DNA of 45,877 nt, taken from contig NZ_VJZD01000050.1 of the NCBI RefSeq assembly GCF_009377175.1, positions 1 to 45,877 of the forward strand. Direction: 5' to 3'. A program made the position numbers and the translations under genes. The notes beneath the pieces are model-generated. The model saw nothing but the letters and a program-made list of their open reading frames with translations. It was not told where the DNA came from and made no database searches. Numbering within the stretch: the stretch's first letter is position 1; each line of letters opens with the position of its first letter. This DNA comes from Streptomyces adustus. Its GTDB lineage: Bacteria > Actinomycetota > Actinomycetes > Streptomycetales > Streptomycetaceae. Below are positions 8,485 to 17,526 of this stretch, piece by piece.

Positions 8485-9675
8485 CTACGCCCCCCGTACC
8501 GCTCGGGCCAGCCGGGTCGCGGCCGCCGCGCGTGGTCCGCTGTCCGCCGGGCGTCTCCTCGGGTGGACCGTGTTGGCCAGCAGCACCAGGAAGGTGTCCG
8601 TGGCCCGGTCCAGGACCAGCGACGTCCCCGTGAAGCCGGTGTGGCCCGCCGCTCCCCGGCCCGCCAGCTCCCCCATGAACCACGGCTGGTCCAGGGCGAA
8701 GCCGAGGCCGGGCGCGGTCAGCAGGAGTTCCACGAAGTCCGGGCCGAGGACGCGGGCGGGCCCGTACGAGCCGCCGGCCAGCAGCGCGCGGCAGAACACC
8801 GCCAGGTCGCGCCCGGTGGAGAACAGGCCCGCGTGGCCGGCCACCCCGCCCAGCGCCCAGGCGTTCTCGTCGTGGACCGTGCCCCGCAGCATCCCGCGGT
8901 CCGCCTTGGCCCACGGGCGCCGCTGGTCCTCGGTGGCCGCCGCGCCCGGACAGGGGCCGTACCCGGTGGCCGTCATGCCCAGCGGGCGGGTGATGCCGTC
9001 GCGGACGAGCGCGTCGAGGCCGCGGCCGCTGACCCGTTCCAGGACGTGCTGGAGCAGCAGCATGTTCAGGTCGGAGTAGCGGTACGTGCCGGGCGCGCCC
9101 ACCGGCGCCTCCGCCCGCAGCAGCGCCAGCCGCTCGACGTCGTCCGCACAGTCGTACAGCGGGAGTTCGGGGCGCAGCCCGGAGGTGTGGGTGAGCAACT
9201 GCCGTACGGTGATGCCGTGCTCGGCGGCGGCGCGGAAGTCCGGCAGATAGGCGCCCACCAGGGCGTCGATGCCGAGCGTGCCCCGCTCGATCTGCTGCAC
9301 CGCGGCGACCGAGGTGAACAGCTTGGTGAGGGAGGCCAGATCGAAGGGCGTGTCGACGGTGGTCGGCACCCGGCCGCCGGGCGGCGCCTCCACCCCGGTG
9401 TCCGTCTCCGGGTCGTACGAGGTGTAGCGCACCGCCCAGCCCGCGGCCTCCGCCACGGCGATCACCGGGCCGCGTCCGGCGACCACGACGGTGCCCGCCG
9501 CCCAGGGGTGCTCACCCGCGCTGAGCGCGCGCACCTCGCGGACGAGGCGGCTCAGTTCGCGGGAGTCCAGCCCGGCGCGCTCCGGTGTGTCGATGCGCAG
9601 TCTCGGCGCGCTCAGTTGCCCTCCCCGGGGCTCTCGGCCTCGTGCGTGATCGCACGTGCGTTCCAGGGACGGCAC
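8485..9675 (-). CDS. Serine hydrolase of the beta-lactamase/class C penicillin-binding family
   Basis: A cytoplasmic-looking (no signal peptide) serine beta-lactamase-fold hydrolase. The nucleophile motif is SLTK (in FDLASLTKLFTS), the Tyr motif is YSD, and the third motif is HTG (AAGHTGFTGTSLV). The family covers esterases, D-aminopeptidases and beta-lactamase-like proteins, so the substrate cannot be named. The GTG at 9675 overlaps the MFS gene by 64 bases. Similarity to the family begins only near IDTPERAGLD (about residue 28), so a later non-canonical start close to the MFS stop is possible. Co-transcribed with the upstream MFS pump. Confidence 0.82.
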   Translation of the reverse strand: MPSLERTCDHARGREPRGGQLSAPRLRIDTPERAGLDSRELSRLVREVRALSAGEHPWAAGTVVVAGRGPVIAVAEAAGWAVRYTSYDPETDTGVEAPPGGRVPTTVDTPFDLASLTKLFTSVAAVQQIERGTLGIDALVGAYLPDFRAAAEHGITVRQLLTHTSGLRPELPLYDCADDVERLALLRAEAPVGAPGTYRYSDLNMLLLQHVLERVSGRGLDALVRDGITRPLGMTATGYGPCPGAAATEDQRRPWAKADRGMLRGTVHDENAWALGGVAGHAGLFSTGRDLAVFCRALLAGGSYGPARVLGPDFVELLLTAPGLGFALDQPWFMGELAGRGAAGHTGFTGTSLVLDRATDTFLVLLANTVHPRRRPADSGPRAAAATRLARAVRGA

Positions 9676-10925
9676 AGTCCCACGAAGCAGCCCACCGCCA
9701 CCAGTGCGGCCGTCAGCTGGACGAGCGCCATGGGGACGGCGGTGTGCTCACCCGCGATGCCGACCAGCGGTGAGGCGATCGCCCCGACGAGGAAGGAGGA
9801 CGTGCCGAGCAGGGCGGAGGCGGCGCCGGCCGCGTGCCGCACGCGCATCAGGGCGAGGGTCTGGGCGTTGGGCAGGGTGAGGCTCATCGCGGACATCAGC
9901 ACGAACAGCCCGGCGGCGACCGGCACCAGACCGGCCTCGCCGAACGCGCCGGTCGCCATCAGCAGCAGGGCGGCCGCGGCCAGGACCACGACCGCGAGGC
10001 CCGCGGCCAGCACCCGGTCCAGGCGGACCCGGCCGACCAGCACCCGGCCGTTGACCTGGCCGACGACGATCAGTCCCACGGAGTTCAGGCCGAACAGCAG
10101 GCTGTAGGTCTGCGGGGAGGCGCCGTAGATCTCCTGCACCACGAACGGCGAGGCCGCTATGTAGGCGAACAGCGCGGCGAAGGCGAAGCCGCCGGTGAGC
10201 ATGTACCCGGCGAAGACACGGTCGGCGAGCAGTCCGCGCATGGTGCGCAGCGCCTCGCCGACCCCGCCGCCGTGCCGCCGCGCGGGAGGCAGGGTCTCGG
10301 GCAGCCGCGCCCAGACCACCGCCGTCAGCGCGACGCTCACGCCGGTCAGCAGGACGAAGACACCGCGCCAGTCGGTCACCCGCAGGATCTGCCCGCCGAC
10401 GAGCGGCGCGACGATCGGGGCGACCCCGGAGACCAGCATGAGCGTGGAGAAGAAGCGGGCCATGGCCACACCGTCGTACAGGTCGCGCACGACGGCCCGC
10501 GCGATCACGATGCCGGCGGCGCCCGCGAGCCCCTGCGCCAGCCGGAAGGCGACCAGGAGCTCCACGTCGGGGGCCAGCGCGCACAGGGCGGTGGCGACGA
10601 CGTAGACCGCGAGTCCGGCGAGCAGCGGGCGCCTGCGGCCCCAGCGGTCGCTCATCGGGCCGACGACGAGCTGTCCGAGCGCCATGCCCGCCAGGCAGGC
10701 GGTGAGGGTGAGCTGGACGGTCGCCGCGGGCGCGTGCAGGGCGCGGGTGACCTCCGGCAGGGCCGGCAGATACATGTCCATCGCCAGCGGGGGTGTCGCG
10801 GTCAGCGCGCCGAGGACGAGGACGACCAGGAGACCGGTACGGCGCGGGGCCGGGCCGCCTGTCGCCGTCGCCGCGGATTCGGCGCCGTGCTCCAGGCCGG
10901 GTGCGCCCACGGTGCGCTCGGACAT
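9612..10925 (-). CDS. Bcr/CflA-type MFS drug exporter
   Basis: A 437-residue, 12-helix proton antiporter of the DHA1/Bcr-CflA type. After a hydrophilic N-terminus come PPLAMDMYLPALPEV (helix 1 of this family) and the MFS motif GPMSDRWGRRRPLL between helices 2 and 3. It probably exports drugs or small metabolites. Its 3' end overlaps the serine hydrolase gene. The Gfo/Idh/MocA gene diverges from it across fewer than 100 bases. Start ATG 10925 is preceded by a GGAGGG-like site. Confidence 0.88.
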   Translation of the reverse strand: MSERTVGAPGLEHGAESAATATGGPAPRRTGLLVVLVLGALTATPPLAMDMYLPALPEVTRALHAPAATVQLTLTACLAGMALGQLVVGPMSDRWGRRRPLLAGLAVYVVATALCALAPDVELLVAFRLAQGLAGAAGIVIARAVVRDLYDGVAMARFFSTLMLVSGVAPIVAPLVGGQILRVTDWRGVFVLLTGVSVALTAVVWARLPETLPPARRHGGGVGEALRTMRGLLADRVFAGYMLTGGFAFAALFAYIAASPFVVQEIYGASPQTYSLLFGLNSVGLIVVGQVNGRVLVGRVRLDRVLAAGLAVVVLAAAALLLMATGAFGEAGLVPVAAGLFVLMSAMSLTLPNAQTLALMRVRHAAGAASALLGTSSFLVGAIASPLVGIAGEHTAVPMALVQLTAALVAVGCFVGLCRPWNARAITHEAESPGEGN

Positions 10926-11012
10926 ACGCCCCTCCCTCTCCGAGTGATCCGCCGCCTATGCTCTCAGCTCGTACAGAGTGCCGAAGGCCACATGAGCGAG
11001 GGTGGGGGCCGC

Positions 11013-12020
11013 ATGACCGTGACGGAAGACAAGGTGCGCTGGGGGGTCCTGGCCACGGGCGGGATCGCGGCGGCGTTCACCGCGGACCTGGTCGACCTGC
11101 CGGACGCGCAGGTGGTGGCGGTGGCCTCGCGGACCCGGGCGTCGGCGGAGGCGTTCGCCGAGCGGTTCGGGATCCCGCGGGCGTACGGCGAGTGGGAGGC
11201 GCTCGCGCAGGACGCGGACATCGATGTCGTGTACGTCGCCACCCCGCACGCGGCCCACCGGGCGGCGGCCGGCCTCTGCCTGGAGGCCGGGCGCAACGTG
11301 CTGTGCGAGAAGGCGTTCACGCTGAACGCGGGCGAGGCGCGGGAACTGGTCGCGCTGGCCCGCGAGCGCGGGAGCTTCCTGATGGAAGCGATGTGGATGT
11401 ACTGCAATCCGCTGGTGCGGCGGCTGAAGGCGCTGGTCGAGGACGGCGCGATCGGCGAGGTGCGCACGGTGCAGGCCGACTTCGGGCTCGCGGGTCCCTT
11501 CCCGCCGTCGCACCGGCTGCGCGACCCGGCACAGGGCGGGGGCGCGCTGCTGGACCTCGGGGTGTACCCGGTGTCGTTCGCGCAGCTGCTGCTCGGGGAG
11601 CCGTCGGACATCGCGGCGAGAGCGGTGCTCTCGGACGAGGGCGTCGACCTCCAGACCGGAGCACTGCTCTCTTGGGAGAGCGGTGCTCTTGCTTCGGTGC
11701 ACTGCTCCCTGGTCGGTGGTACCGGTACCACGGCCTCGGTCACCGGCTCCGGCGGCCGCATCGACATCCCGGACGGCTTCTTCCACCCGGATCGCTTCGT
11801 CCTGCACCGCGACGGCCGCGCCCCCGAGGAGTTCACCGCCGACCCGGCCGACGGCCCCCGCACCAGCCTGCGGCACGAGGCGAAGGAGGTCATGCGGGCC
11901 CTGCGGGCAGGCGAGACCGAGTCGCCGCTCGTCCCGCTCGACGGCACCCTCGCCGTGATGCGCACGCTCGACGCGATCCGCGACCGCGTCGGGGTCCGCT
12001 ACCCCGGCGAGACCCGCTGA
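11013..12020 (+). CDS. Gfo/Idh/MocA-family NAD(P)-dependent oxidoreductase
   Basis: A 335-residue dehydrogenase acting on a sugar- or polyol-like substrate that is not predictable. The N-terminal Rossmann motif is GVLATGGIAAAFTADL, followed by VVAVASRTRASAEAFAERFGIPRAYG, and the family motif EKAFTLNAGEARELV carries the catalytic Lys of the EKP-type signature. MEAMWMYCNP and a GGGALLDLGVYPV stretch complete the match. I chose ATG 11013 (GAGGGTGGGGG upstream); an in-frame ATG at 10992 with GAAGG is equally possible and adds seven residues. It is monocistronic and convergent with phoD. Confidence 0.88.
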   Translation: MTVTEDKVRWGVLATGGIAAAFTADLVDLPDAQVVAVASRTRASAEAFAERFGIPRAYGEWEALAQDADIDVVYVATPHAAHRAAAGLCLEAGRNVLCEKAFTLNAGEARELVALARERGSFLMEAMWMYCNPLVRRLKALVEDGAIGEVRTVQADFGLAGPFPPSHRLRDPAQGGGALLDLGVYPVSFAQLLLGEPSDIAARAVLSDEGVDLQTGALLSWESGALASVHCSLVGGTGTTASVTGSGGRIDIPDGFFHPDRFVLHRDGRAPEEFTADPADGPRTSLRHEAKEVMRALRAGETESPLVPLDGTLAVMRTLDAIRDRVGVRYPGETR

Positions 12021-12172
12021 CCCGTCCCGGCCGGAGGCGATGACCGTCCCGGCCGGACGCGACGCAACCGGGTGACCGCCCCGGCCGGACCCGGCGCCCC
12101 GGCCCCCGGCGCCCCGGCCGGGCCCGGCGCCCCGCCCGGACCATGCGCCCCGTCCGGCGGGACCCGGTCCGC
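12021..12172. other. Low-complexity GC-rich spacer between convergent genes
   Basis: The 152 bases between the oxidoreductase and phoD stops are built from short CCCCGGC/GGCCGG-type repeats able to form several overlapping hairpins. This would suit bidirectional termination. I see no gene. Confidence 0.5.
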
Positions 12173-13828
12173 TCATGCCGGTTCGAGGCCCGGTCTTCCC
12201 GTCTCGGTCACGAAGGACCCGGCCGTCGCGATCGGCGCGCCGGGCTTCGTCACGTACGGCACGGTCCTGAAGTCGGCGCGGGCCAGCCGCTGCCCCAGCG
12301 TGATCCGGGCGTAGCCGCGCCGTCCGTCGTAGAACCGCAGGTGCGGGTTGGCCGCCATGCGCGCGGCCCAGTTCGCGGGCCGTCGGGCACCGTCCCGGCC
12401 GCTGGCGATCGACGTGGTCACGATCTCGGTGCCGAGCGTGCGCGAGGCCGGGTCGTCGAAGTCGTCCTTGATGTCGAAGCCGTAGCCGACGTGCACATCG
12501 CCGGTGAGCACCATCAGGTTCTCGACGCCGGCCGCCTTCGCGCCGTCCAGGACGCGGCGGCGGGCGGCCGGGTAGCCGTCCCAGGCGTCCATGGAGACCT
12601 TCGCGGCCGGGCCGGTCCCCAGCCGCTGCCGGGAGAAACAGACCTGCTGGGCCACGACGTTCCACAGCGCGGCCGAGTCCCGCCAGCCGTCGAGCAGCCA
12701 TCGCTCCTGGGCCGCGCCGGTCATCGTGCGTGCCGGGTCCTCGCTCTGCGGCCCCGGCGCGTGCGGGACGTCGCCGTAGGCCTGGTCGGAGCGGTACTGG
12801 CGGGTGTCGAGCACGTCGAACTGGGCGAGCCGGCCCCACCGCAGCCGCCGGTACAGCCGCATGTCCGGCCCCACGGGCAACTGCGGTGCGCGCAGCGGCT
12901 GGTGCTCCCAGTAGGCGCGGTAGGAGGCGGCGCGGCGCAGCAGGAACTCCGCCGGGGGGACTCCGTTCCCGGAGACGGCGCCCGCGTAGTCGTTCTCGGT
13001 CTCGTGGTCGTCGAAGGCGACGACGAAGGGGTGCGCCGCGTGGGCCGCCCGCAGGTCGGGGTCGGTCTTGTAGAGGGCGTAGCGCAGCCGGTAGTCCTCC
13101 AGCGACACGGCCTCGTGGGCGAACAGCGCGGGGAGGCGGCGGTCGGTGTAGGCGCGGGCGCCGCCGGTCGCGTCGACCGCGTACTCGTAGAGGTAGTCGC
13201 CGAGATGGAAGACCACGTCGACGTCGTCCTCGGCGAGGTGCCGGTAGGCGGTGAAGTAGCCGTCGTGGTAGGCCTGGCAGGCGACGGCGGCGATGTTCAG
13301 GGACGCGACGGGACTGCTCTCGGCGGGTGCGGTCCGGGTGCGGCCGGCCTCGCTGAGCCAGCCGCCCGCGCGGAAGCGGTAGTGGTAGACGCGGTCGGGT
13401 TCCAGTCCGACGGCCTCGACGTGCACGGTGTGCCGGAACTCGGGGTGCGCGACGGCCGTCCCCCGCCGGACGACGGTGGCGAAGCCCTCGTCACGGGCCA
13501 ACTCCCACTCGACGTCGACACGTTGAGCGGGCAGTCCGCCGTCGGGCTGGTACGGGGCGGGCGCCAGCCGGGTCCACAGCAGGACCGAGTCGGGCAGCGG
13601 GTCGCCGGAGGCGATGCCGAGGGTGAAGGGGTAGGCGTCGATCCGCGCCGCGTCCAGTTCCGCGGCGGCCGCCATCCCCGCTCCGGGGAGGTCGGCGGCG
13701 AAGGCGAGGGCCAGCGCCGCGCCGGAGACACCGAGGAAGCGGCGGCGGTCGAGACGGCGGGCGGCGGCCCGGAAGCCGGGCGGGTGCCCCGAGGGTGCCC
13801 GGTGCGACAAGGGTGTTGCGATGGTCAT
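12173..13828 (-). CDS. phoD: PhoD-type alkaline phosphatase/phosphodiesterase, Tat-exported
   Basis: A secreted Ca/Fe-dependent phosphatase of the PhoD family that releases phosphate from mono- and diesters. The ATG at 13828 follows GGAGGAAAG and gives 551 residues; longer frames to 13918 lack a site. The signal is twin-arginine (RRLDRRRFLGVSG). Metal-binding motifs visible are VFHLGDYLYEY, FDDHETENDYAG and LTGDVHVGY, with the usual N-terminal Fn3-like domain (FTLGIASGDPLPDSVLLWTRLAP). Expression would be expected under PhoP control, but I see only weak PHO-box-like heptamers upstream. It is convergent with the oxidoreductase gene. Confidence 0.93.
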   Translation of the reverse strand: MTIATPLSHRAPSGHPPGFRAAARRLDRRRFLGVSGAALALAFAADLPGAGMAAAAELDAARIDAYPFTLGIASGDPLPDSVLLWTRLAPAPYQPDGGLPAQRVDVEWELARDEGFATVVRRGTAVAHPEFRHTVHVEAVGLEPDRVYHYRFRAGGWLSEAGRTRTAPAESSPVASLNIAAVACQAYHDGYFTAYRHLAEDDVDVVFHLGDYLYEYAVDATGGARAYTDRRLPALFAHEAVSLEDYRLRYALYKTDPDLRAAHAAHPFVVAFDDHETENDYAGAVSGNGVPPAEFLLRRAASYRAYWEHQPLRAPQLPVGPDMRLYRRLRWGRLAQFDVLDTRQYRSDQAYGDVPHAPGPQSEDPARTMTGAAQERWLLDGWRDSAALWNVVAQQVCFSRQRLGTGPAAKVSMDAWDGYPAARRRVLDGAKAAGVENLMVLTGDVHVGYGFDIKDDFDDPASRTLGTEIVTTSIASGRDGARRPANWAARMAANPHLRFYDGRRGYARITLGQRLARADFRTVPYVTKPGAPIATAGSFVTETGRPGLEPA

Positions 13829-14250
13829 CTTTCCTCCCCGGACAGTTGAGGGAGGAAGCGGAGAACCGGCCGCACCCGACACGCCCCGCCGGTCGCGCAT
13901 CACCCGGACGGCGGACACCGGGGCACGGCCGGGCGCGGGGCGCGAATCGTCAACTCCTCAACCTGCACAAGCGGAGTTTGACCGTCCGGACCATTGCGGG
14001 TCGACGCCGGGCTTATGCTCAACTCCCCTGCACAAGAGCTTCACATATGACGTAATCGGGTTCCGCCGACCACACCGACGGGGGGAGGCGGCAGCCGTTC
14101 CACGGCTTCGGGTGGGGGTGGGCCTCGCGCGGGACCGCGGGGCACGCACCGATCCGTGGAACGGCTGCCGCGTACGTCGGCGCGGTCCGGGACCCGCACA
14201 GACCGTCCGCGCCCCGGACCCGCGTGCCGCCCCCGCGACCGTCCGAAACC
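13829..14250 (-). promoter_or_regulatory. phoD upstream region with a duplicated CAACTCC...CTGCACAAG element
   Basis: No gene is supported between phoD and the end of the carboxypeptidase gene (480 bases). It holds two copies of a direct-repeat element, 13951-13971 and 14020-14036 (shared blocks CAACTCC and CCTGCACAAG), about 68 bases apart and relatively AT-rich for this genome. They sit 120-210 bases before the phoD start and could be operator sites. No clear run of 11-base PHO-box units was found. Confidence 0.4.
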
Positions 14251-14325
14251 CGCGAACGTCAGCGCGCGTCGGCCCCGCGAACGTCAGCGCGCGTCGGCCC
14301 CGGGCACGTCAGCGCGCGTCGGCCC
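14251..14325. repeat. Three tandem copies of a 25-bp unit spanning the carboxypeptidase stop codon
   Basis: Copies at 14251-14275, 14276-14300 and 14301-14325 are near identical, with core AACGTCAGCGCGCGTCGGCC. The minus-strand stop codon (14309-14311) lies in the third copy. Because 25 is not a multiple of three, gain or loss of a copy inside the gene would alter the C-terminus. Confidence 0.9.
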
Positions 14326-15706
14326 CGGACCCGCCGCTGTCGCGCACCCCGGCCGTATCGCCGTCCGGCGCCTCGCCCGCACCACTGCCCGGCACCACGG
14401 CGGCCCGGCGCTCCGGCGCCTCGGGCACCACGCTGTCGGGTACGACGTTCTCGGGCCCGTCGCCGCCCGGCGCCAGGACCGCCTCGCCCCCGGCGTCTGC
14501 TGCCGTGTGCCGGCCCGCCCGCTTCGCCAGACGCCGGCGCAGTGCGTACGCCCCGCCCGCCACCAGCGCGAGCGAGGCCGCGCCGCCCTCGACCAGCCGC
14601 CACGGCGAGGTGTGGCCCGCCGCCGCGCCCGGCGCGCCGGCCGCCGGCCGCGCCGCCTTCCCCGACGGCGAGGCGCTCGCCCCGCCCTCGCTCAGCGGCT
14701 TCGCCAGGGTGCCCACCGCGCGCGCCGAACCGCCCTTCGCGAAGCCCCAGTCGAGCAGCGCGGCCGTCTCCTCGTAGACGGAGTTGTAGCCGCTCTCGGG
14801 ATGCATCACGGTGACGATCAGGGTGCGTCCGCCGCGGGTGGCCGCGCCGGTGAAGGTGTTGCCCGCGTTGCTGGTGTAGCCGTTCTTCACGCCTATCAGG
14901 CCCGGGTACGTCTTCACCCCGTACGCGCCCGACAGCAGACGGTCGGTGTTCTGGATCTGGAACGTCTTCTTGCCGCCCGCGGGGAAATCGGCCGTCCGCG
15001 TCCCGCAGTACGCGCGGAAGTCGGCGTTCTGGAGCCCGTGCCGGGCGAACAGCGTGAGGTCGTACGCCGAGGACAGCTGCCCCTTGTGGTCGAAGCCGTC
15101 CGGGCTGACCACATGCGTGTCCAGGGCCTGGAGGTCCACGGCCCTGGCCTGCATCTCGGCGACCGTGCGCGCCAGCCCGCCGTTCATCAGCGAGAGCACG
15201 TGCACCGCGTCGTTGCCCGAGCGCAGGAAGACGCCCTGCCACAACTGCTCGACGGTGTAGGTGATTCCGGGCTTGATGCCGACGAGGCTGGAGCCCGAGG
15301 GTATGCCGATCAGGTCGGCGTCGGTGACCCGGTAGCGCTCGGTCCGTTCGAACTTCGGCAGGACCGTGTCGGCGAACAGCATCTTCAGCGTGGACGCGGG
15401 GGCCAGGCGCTGGTGCGCGCGGTAGGAGGCCAGCACCTCGCCGGTGTCGTGGTCGGCGATCAGCCAGGAGCGGGCGGAGAGCTTCCCGGGCAGCCCTCCG
15501 GCGCCGCTCACCTGGACCCCGGGCCGCCCCAGCCGCTCACCGCCGATCACCGTGGCGGCCGTGCCGATCGCGGGGGTCGGGGTGGCGGTCGCACCCTTCG
15601 TGGCGGAGGGGGCCGCGGAGGCGGACGCGGGCAGGGTGGCGGCCAGCGGGGCGGCCGCGGCGAGGGCGAGCAGGGAGCGCCGGGACAGCCGAGAGGATTC
15701 ACTCAC
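14309..15706 (-). CDS. D-alanyl-D-alanine carboxypeptidase (peptidase S11), membrane-anchored
   Basis: A low-molecular-weight penicillin-binding protein that trims the terminal D-Ala of peptidoglycan stem peptides outside the membrane. Motifs: SxxK as ASTLKML, SxN as RSGNDAVHV, and KNG (GVKNGYTSNAG) where KTG is canonical. I favour GTG 15706, which begins a good signal peptide (SRRSLLAL with an Ala-rich core ending PASASA). ATG 15757 would add 17 residues. The C-terminus has a Pro/Ala/Ser linker, one membrane helix (ASLALVAGGAYAL), then a basic and disordered tail ending in the 25-bp repeat tract. It is divergent from the ABC permease gene. Confidence 0.9.
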   Translation of the reverse strand: MSESSRLSRRSLLALAAAAPLAATLPASASAAPSATKGATATPTPAIGTAATVIGGERLGRPGVQVSGAGGLPGKLSARSWLIADHDTGEVLASYRAHQRLAPASTLKMLFADTVLPKFERTERYRVTDADLIGIPSGSSLVGIKPGITYTVEQLWQGVFLRSGNDAVHVLSLMNGGLARTVAEMQARAVDLQALDTHVVSPDGFDHKGQLSSAYDLTLFARHGLQNADFRAYCGTRTADFPAGGKKTFQIQNTDRLLSGAYGVKTYPGLIGVKNGYTSNAGNTFTGAATRGGRTLIVTVMHPESGYNSVYEETAALLDWGFAKGGSARAVGTLAKPLSEGGASASPSGKAARPAAGAPGAAAGHTSPWRLVEGGAASLALVAGGAYALRRRLAKRAGRHTAADAGGEAVLAPGGDGPENVVPDSVVPEAPERRAAVVPGSGAGEAPDGDTAGVRDSGGSGADAR

Positions 15707-15975
15707 TCCGGGACCGTACAAAGCGAGTGCGCGACGCCGTACGGCGGGTCCCCTCATGAGCCTGCCAAGTCCGCGGAGGAAGCCACGACCGGCCATTGAA
15801 CAGGGGTTTCCTGGCAGCGGGCCCATTACGGCTTAGGAATCAGCTGTCTGATGGAACTTTGATTCCGGGCCGCACATTCTCAGTTCTCACACATCCCTTA
15901 CTCAGGGGGACTCAAAGGTTTCTTCCTAGCTTGTGGCCGCGCCCACAGCGGGCGCCAAGAACCTCGAGGAACGGG
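15707..15975. promoter_or_regulatory. Divergent promoter region with GGAATCA/TGATTCC inverted repeat
   Basis: This 269-base gap between the carboxypeptidase and ABC permease genes is AT-richer than its surroundings. It contains an inverted repeat, GGAATCA at 15836-15842 and TGATTCC at 15860-15866, with a 17-base spacer. It lies about 110 bases before the permease start and could be an operator for a two-component or TetR-type regulator. No confident -35/-10 pair was found. Confidence 0.4.
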
Positions 15976-17424
15976 ATGTTTGGCATCTATCTCAAGCGCG
16001 AGCTGAGCCGGCGCAAGAAGGCGGCTCTGGTCATCGCACTGGGTCTGGCGCTCGGAATCGCCCTGGTCATCACCGTGAACTCGGTGTCGGCCGGCATGAC
16101 CCAGGCCCAGGACAAGGTCCTTCAGTCGCTCTACGGGCTCGGCACCGACATGACGGTCACCAAGGCCCGTACGGCGCCCACCAGCGGCAGTTCGGGACGG
16201 CCGAACTTCCAGTTCGACGCGAAGTCCGAGGACGACGACTCCACGCAGAGCTCGGACCGGGTGATGACGCAGGGCGGTCAGGCGCTGGCGTCCTCGCTCG
16301 TGGCCAAGGTCGCCGCGCAGCAGGGCGTGTCCAGTGCGGTCGGCGCGCTCAGCCTGAACGTCACCAAGGTCGACGGCTCCTTCACCCAGGGCAAGGCCAA
16401 GAGCTCCACCAGCGGGCAGAGCAACCAGGGCGGCCCCGGCGGCAGCAGCGGCGGCAGCATGCCGCAGGTGCAGGGCGGCGGCGCCTCGTTCGACGTGAAC
16501 TCGTACTCGGTCGGCGGCGTCGACGTCACCGACCAGGACCTGGGCCCGCTGTCCACGTCGAAGATCACCTCCGGCAGGACCTTCACCGCCGCGGAGACGA
16601 ACGCCAAGCTCGCCGTGGTCGGCAAGTCGTACGCCAAGGAGAACAAGTACAAGGTCGGCTCGACCTTCAAGATCTCCGGCACCAAGTACACCGTCATCGG
16701 TATCGCGACGCCCGACAGCAGCGACTCCACCACGGACGTCTACCTGCCGCTGAAACAGGCCCAGACGCTCGGCGACGCCAAGAACAAGGTCACCACGATC
16801 TACGTCAAGGCGACCGACTCCAAGCAGATCGACACGGTCAAGGCGACCATCCAGAAGAACATCTCCGGTACGACGGTCACCACCTCCGCCGACCTCGCCG
16901 AGACCGTGTCCGGCTCCCTGTCCACCGCCTCCGACCTGGCGACCAGCGTCGGCAAGTGGCTGTCGATCGCGGTGCTGGCCGCCGCGTTCCTGGTGGCCGC
17001 GCTGCTGACCTCCTCGGCCGTGTCCCGCCGGGTGCGCGAGTTCGGCACCCTGAAGGCGCTCGGCTGGCCCAGCCGGCGGGTGACCCGGCAGGTGGTCGGC
17101 GAGTCCATGGTCAACGGTCTGCTCGGCGGCGCGCTGGGCATCGGCCTGGGTCTGGCGGCCGCGTACACCGTCACCGCGATCAGCCCGAAGCTGACCGCGC
17201 AGCTCGGCAGCACCGGCGGCGGCATGGGCGGCGGTCCGGGCGGCGGCCCCGGCCAGCAGTCGGCCCAGAACACGATGGAGATCGCCCTGTCCGCGCCCGT
17301 GTCGGCGACCACCATCGCGCTCGCGGTGGGCCTCGCGGTCGCCGGCGGTCTGATCGCCGGGGCGATGGGCGGCTGGCGTGCCTCCCGGATGCGTCCGGCC
17401 GACGCGCTGCGCAGCGTCTCGTAA
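15976..17424 (+). CDS. MacB/FtsX-type ABC transporter permease
   Basis: A 482-residue permease: one N-terminal membrane helix (ALVIALGLALGIALVITVNSV), an extracellular MacB-type domain of about 300 residues, then three helices of the FtsX domain including FGTLKALGWPSRRV, the usual FtsX coupling motif. The extracytoplasmic domain carries an unusual Ser/Gly/Gln-rich insert (about residues 135-165), and a second Gly-rich run (GGGMGGGPGGGPGQQ) lies before the last helix. The ATG at 15976 has GAGGAACGGG upstream. It works with the ATPase encoded 118 bases downstream, probably exporting a peptide, lipid or drug or acting in envelope stress. Confidence 0.9.
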   Translation: MFGIYLKRELSRRKKAALVIALGLALGIALVITVNSVSAGMTQAQDKVLQSLYGLGTDMTVTKARTAPTSGSSGRPNFQFDAKSEDDDSTQSSDRVMTQGGQALASSLVAKVAAQQGVSSAVGALSLNVTKVDGSFTQGKAKSSTSGQSNQGGPGGSSGGSMPQVQGGGASFDVNSYSVGGVDVTDQDLGPLSTSKITSGRTFTAAETNAKLAVVGKSYAKENKYKVGSTFKISGTKYTVIGIATPDSSDSTTDVYLPLKQAQTLGDAKNKVTTIYVKATDSKQIDTVKATIQKNISGTTVTTSADLAETVSGSLSTASDLATSVGKWLSIAVLAAAFLVAALLTSSAVSRRVREFGTLKALGWPSRRVTRQVVGESMVNGLLGGALGIGLGLAAAYTVTAISPKLTAQLGSTGGGMGGGPGGGPGQQSAQNTMEIALSAPVSATTIALAVGLAVAGGLIAGAMGGWRASRMRPADALRSVS

Positions 17425-17440
17425 CACCCCCCGATACCGG

Positions 17441-17476
17441 GGCGTCGCCTCACCCTTCCCCCCGGGAGGCGGCGCC
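17441..17476 (+). terminator. Intra-operon hairpin between ABC permease and ATPase genes
   Basis: GGCGTCGCCTC (17441-17451) pairs with GAGGCGGCGCC (17466-17476), eleven pairs including one G-U, with a 14-base loop. It lies 16 bases after the permease stop. It may partly terminate or protect the upstream mRNA and so set the permease/ATPase ratio. Confidence 0.6.
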
Positions 17477-17479
17477 CCA

Positions 17480-17526
17480 CCCTCCTTCCTCCTCTTCCTC
17501 CCCCTTCCTTCTCCTTCCTTCTCCTC
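17480..17526 (+). repeat. 47-base uninterrupted pyrimidine tract
   Basis: Bases 17480-17526 contain only C and T (repeated CCTTCCT/CTCCTT blocks). The tract lies between the hairpin and the ATPase ribosome-binding region. Confidence 0.9.

Noticed and set aside
7507..10107. An 866-residue plus-strand frame
   Set aside because: Antisense to the Rsm22-like and serine hydrolase genes, both supported by conserved motifs.
9834..11012. N-terminal extension of the Gfo/Idh/MocA frame to a 728-residue protein
   Set aside because: The extension is antisense to the MFS gene. The Rossmann motif begins shortly after 11013, where a normal start lies.
14309..15706. Loss of function of the carboxypeptidase because KTG reads KNG
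   Set aside because: SxxK and SxN are intact and the surrounding GVKNGYTSNAG is well formed, so it is more likely a family variant than a broken enzyme.
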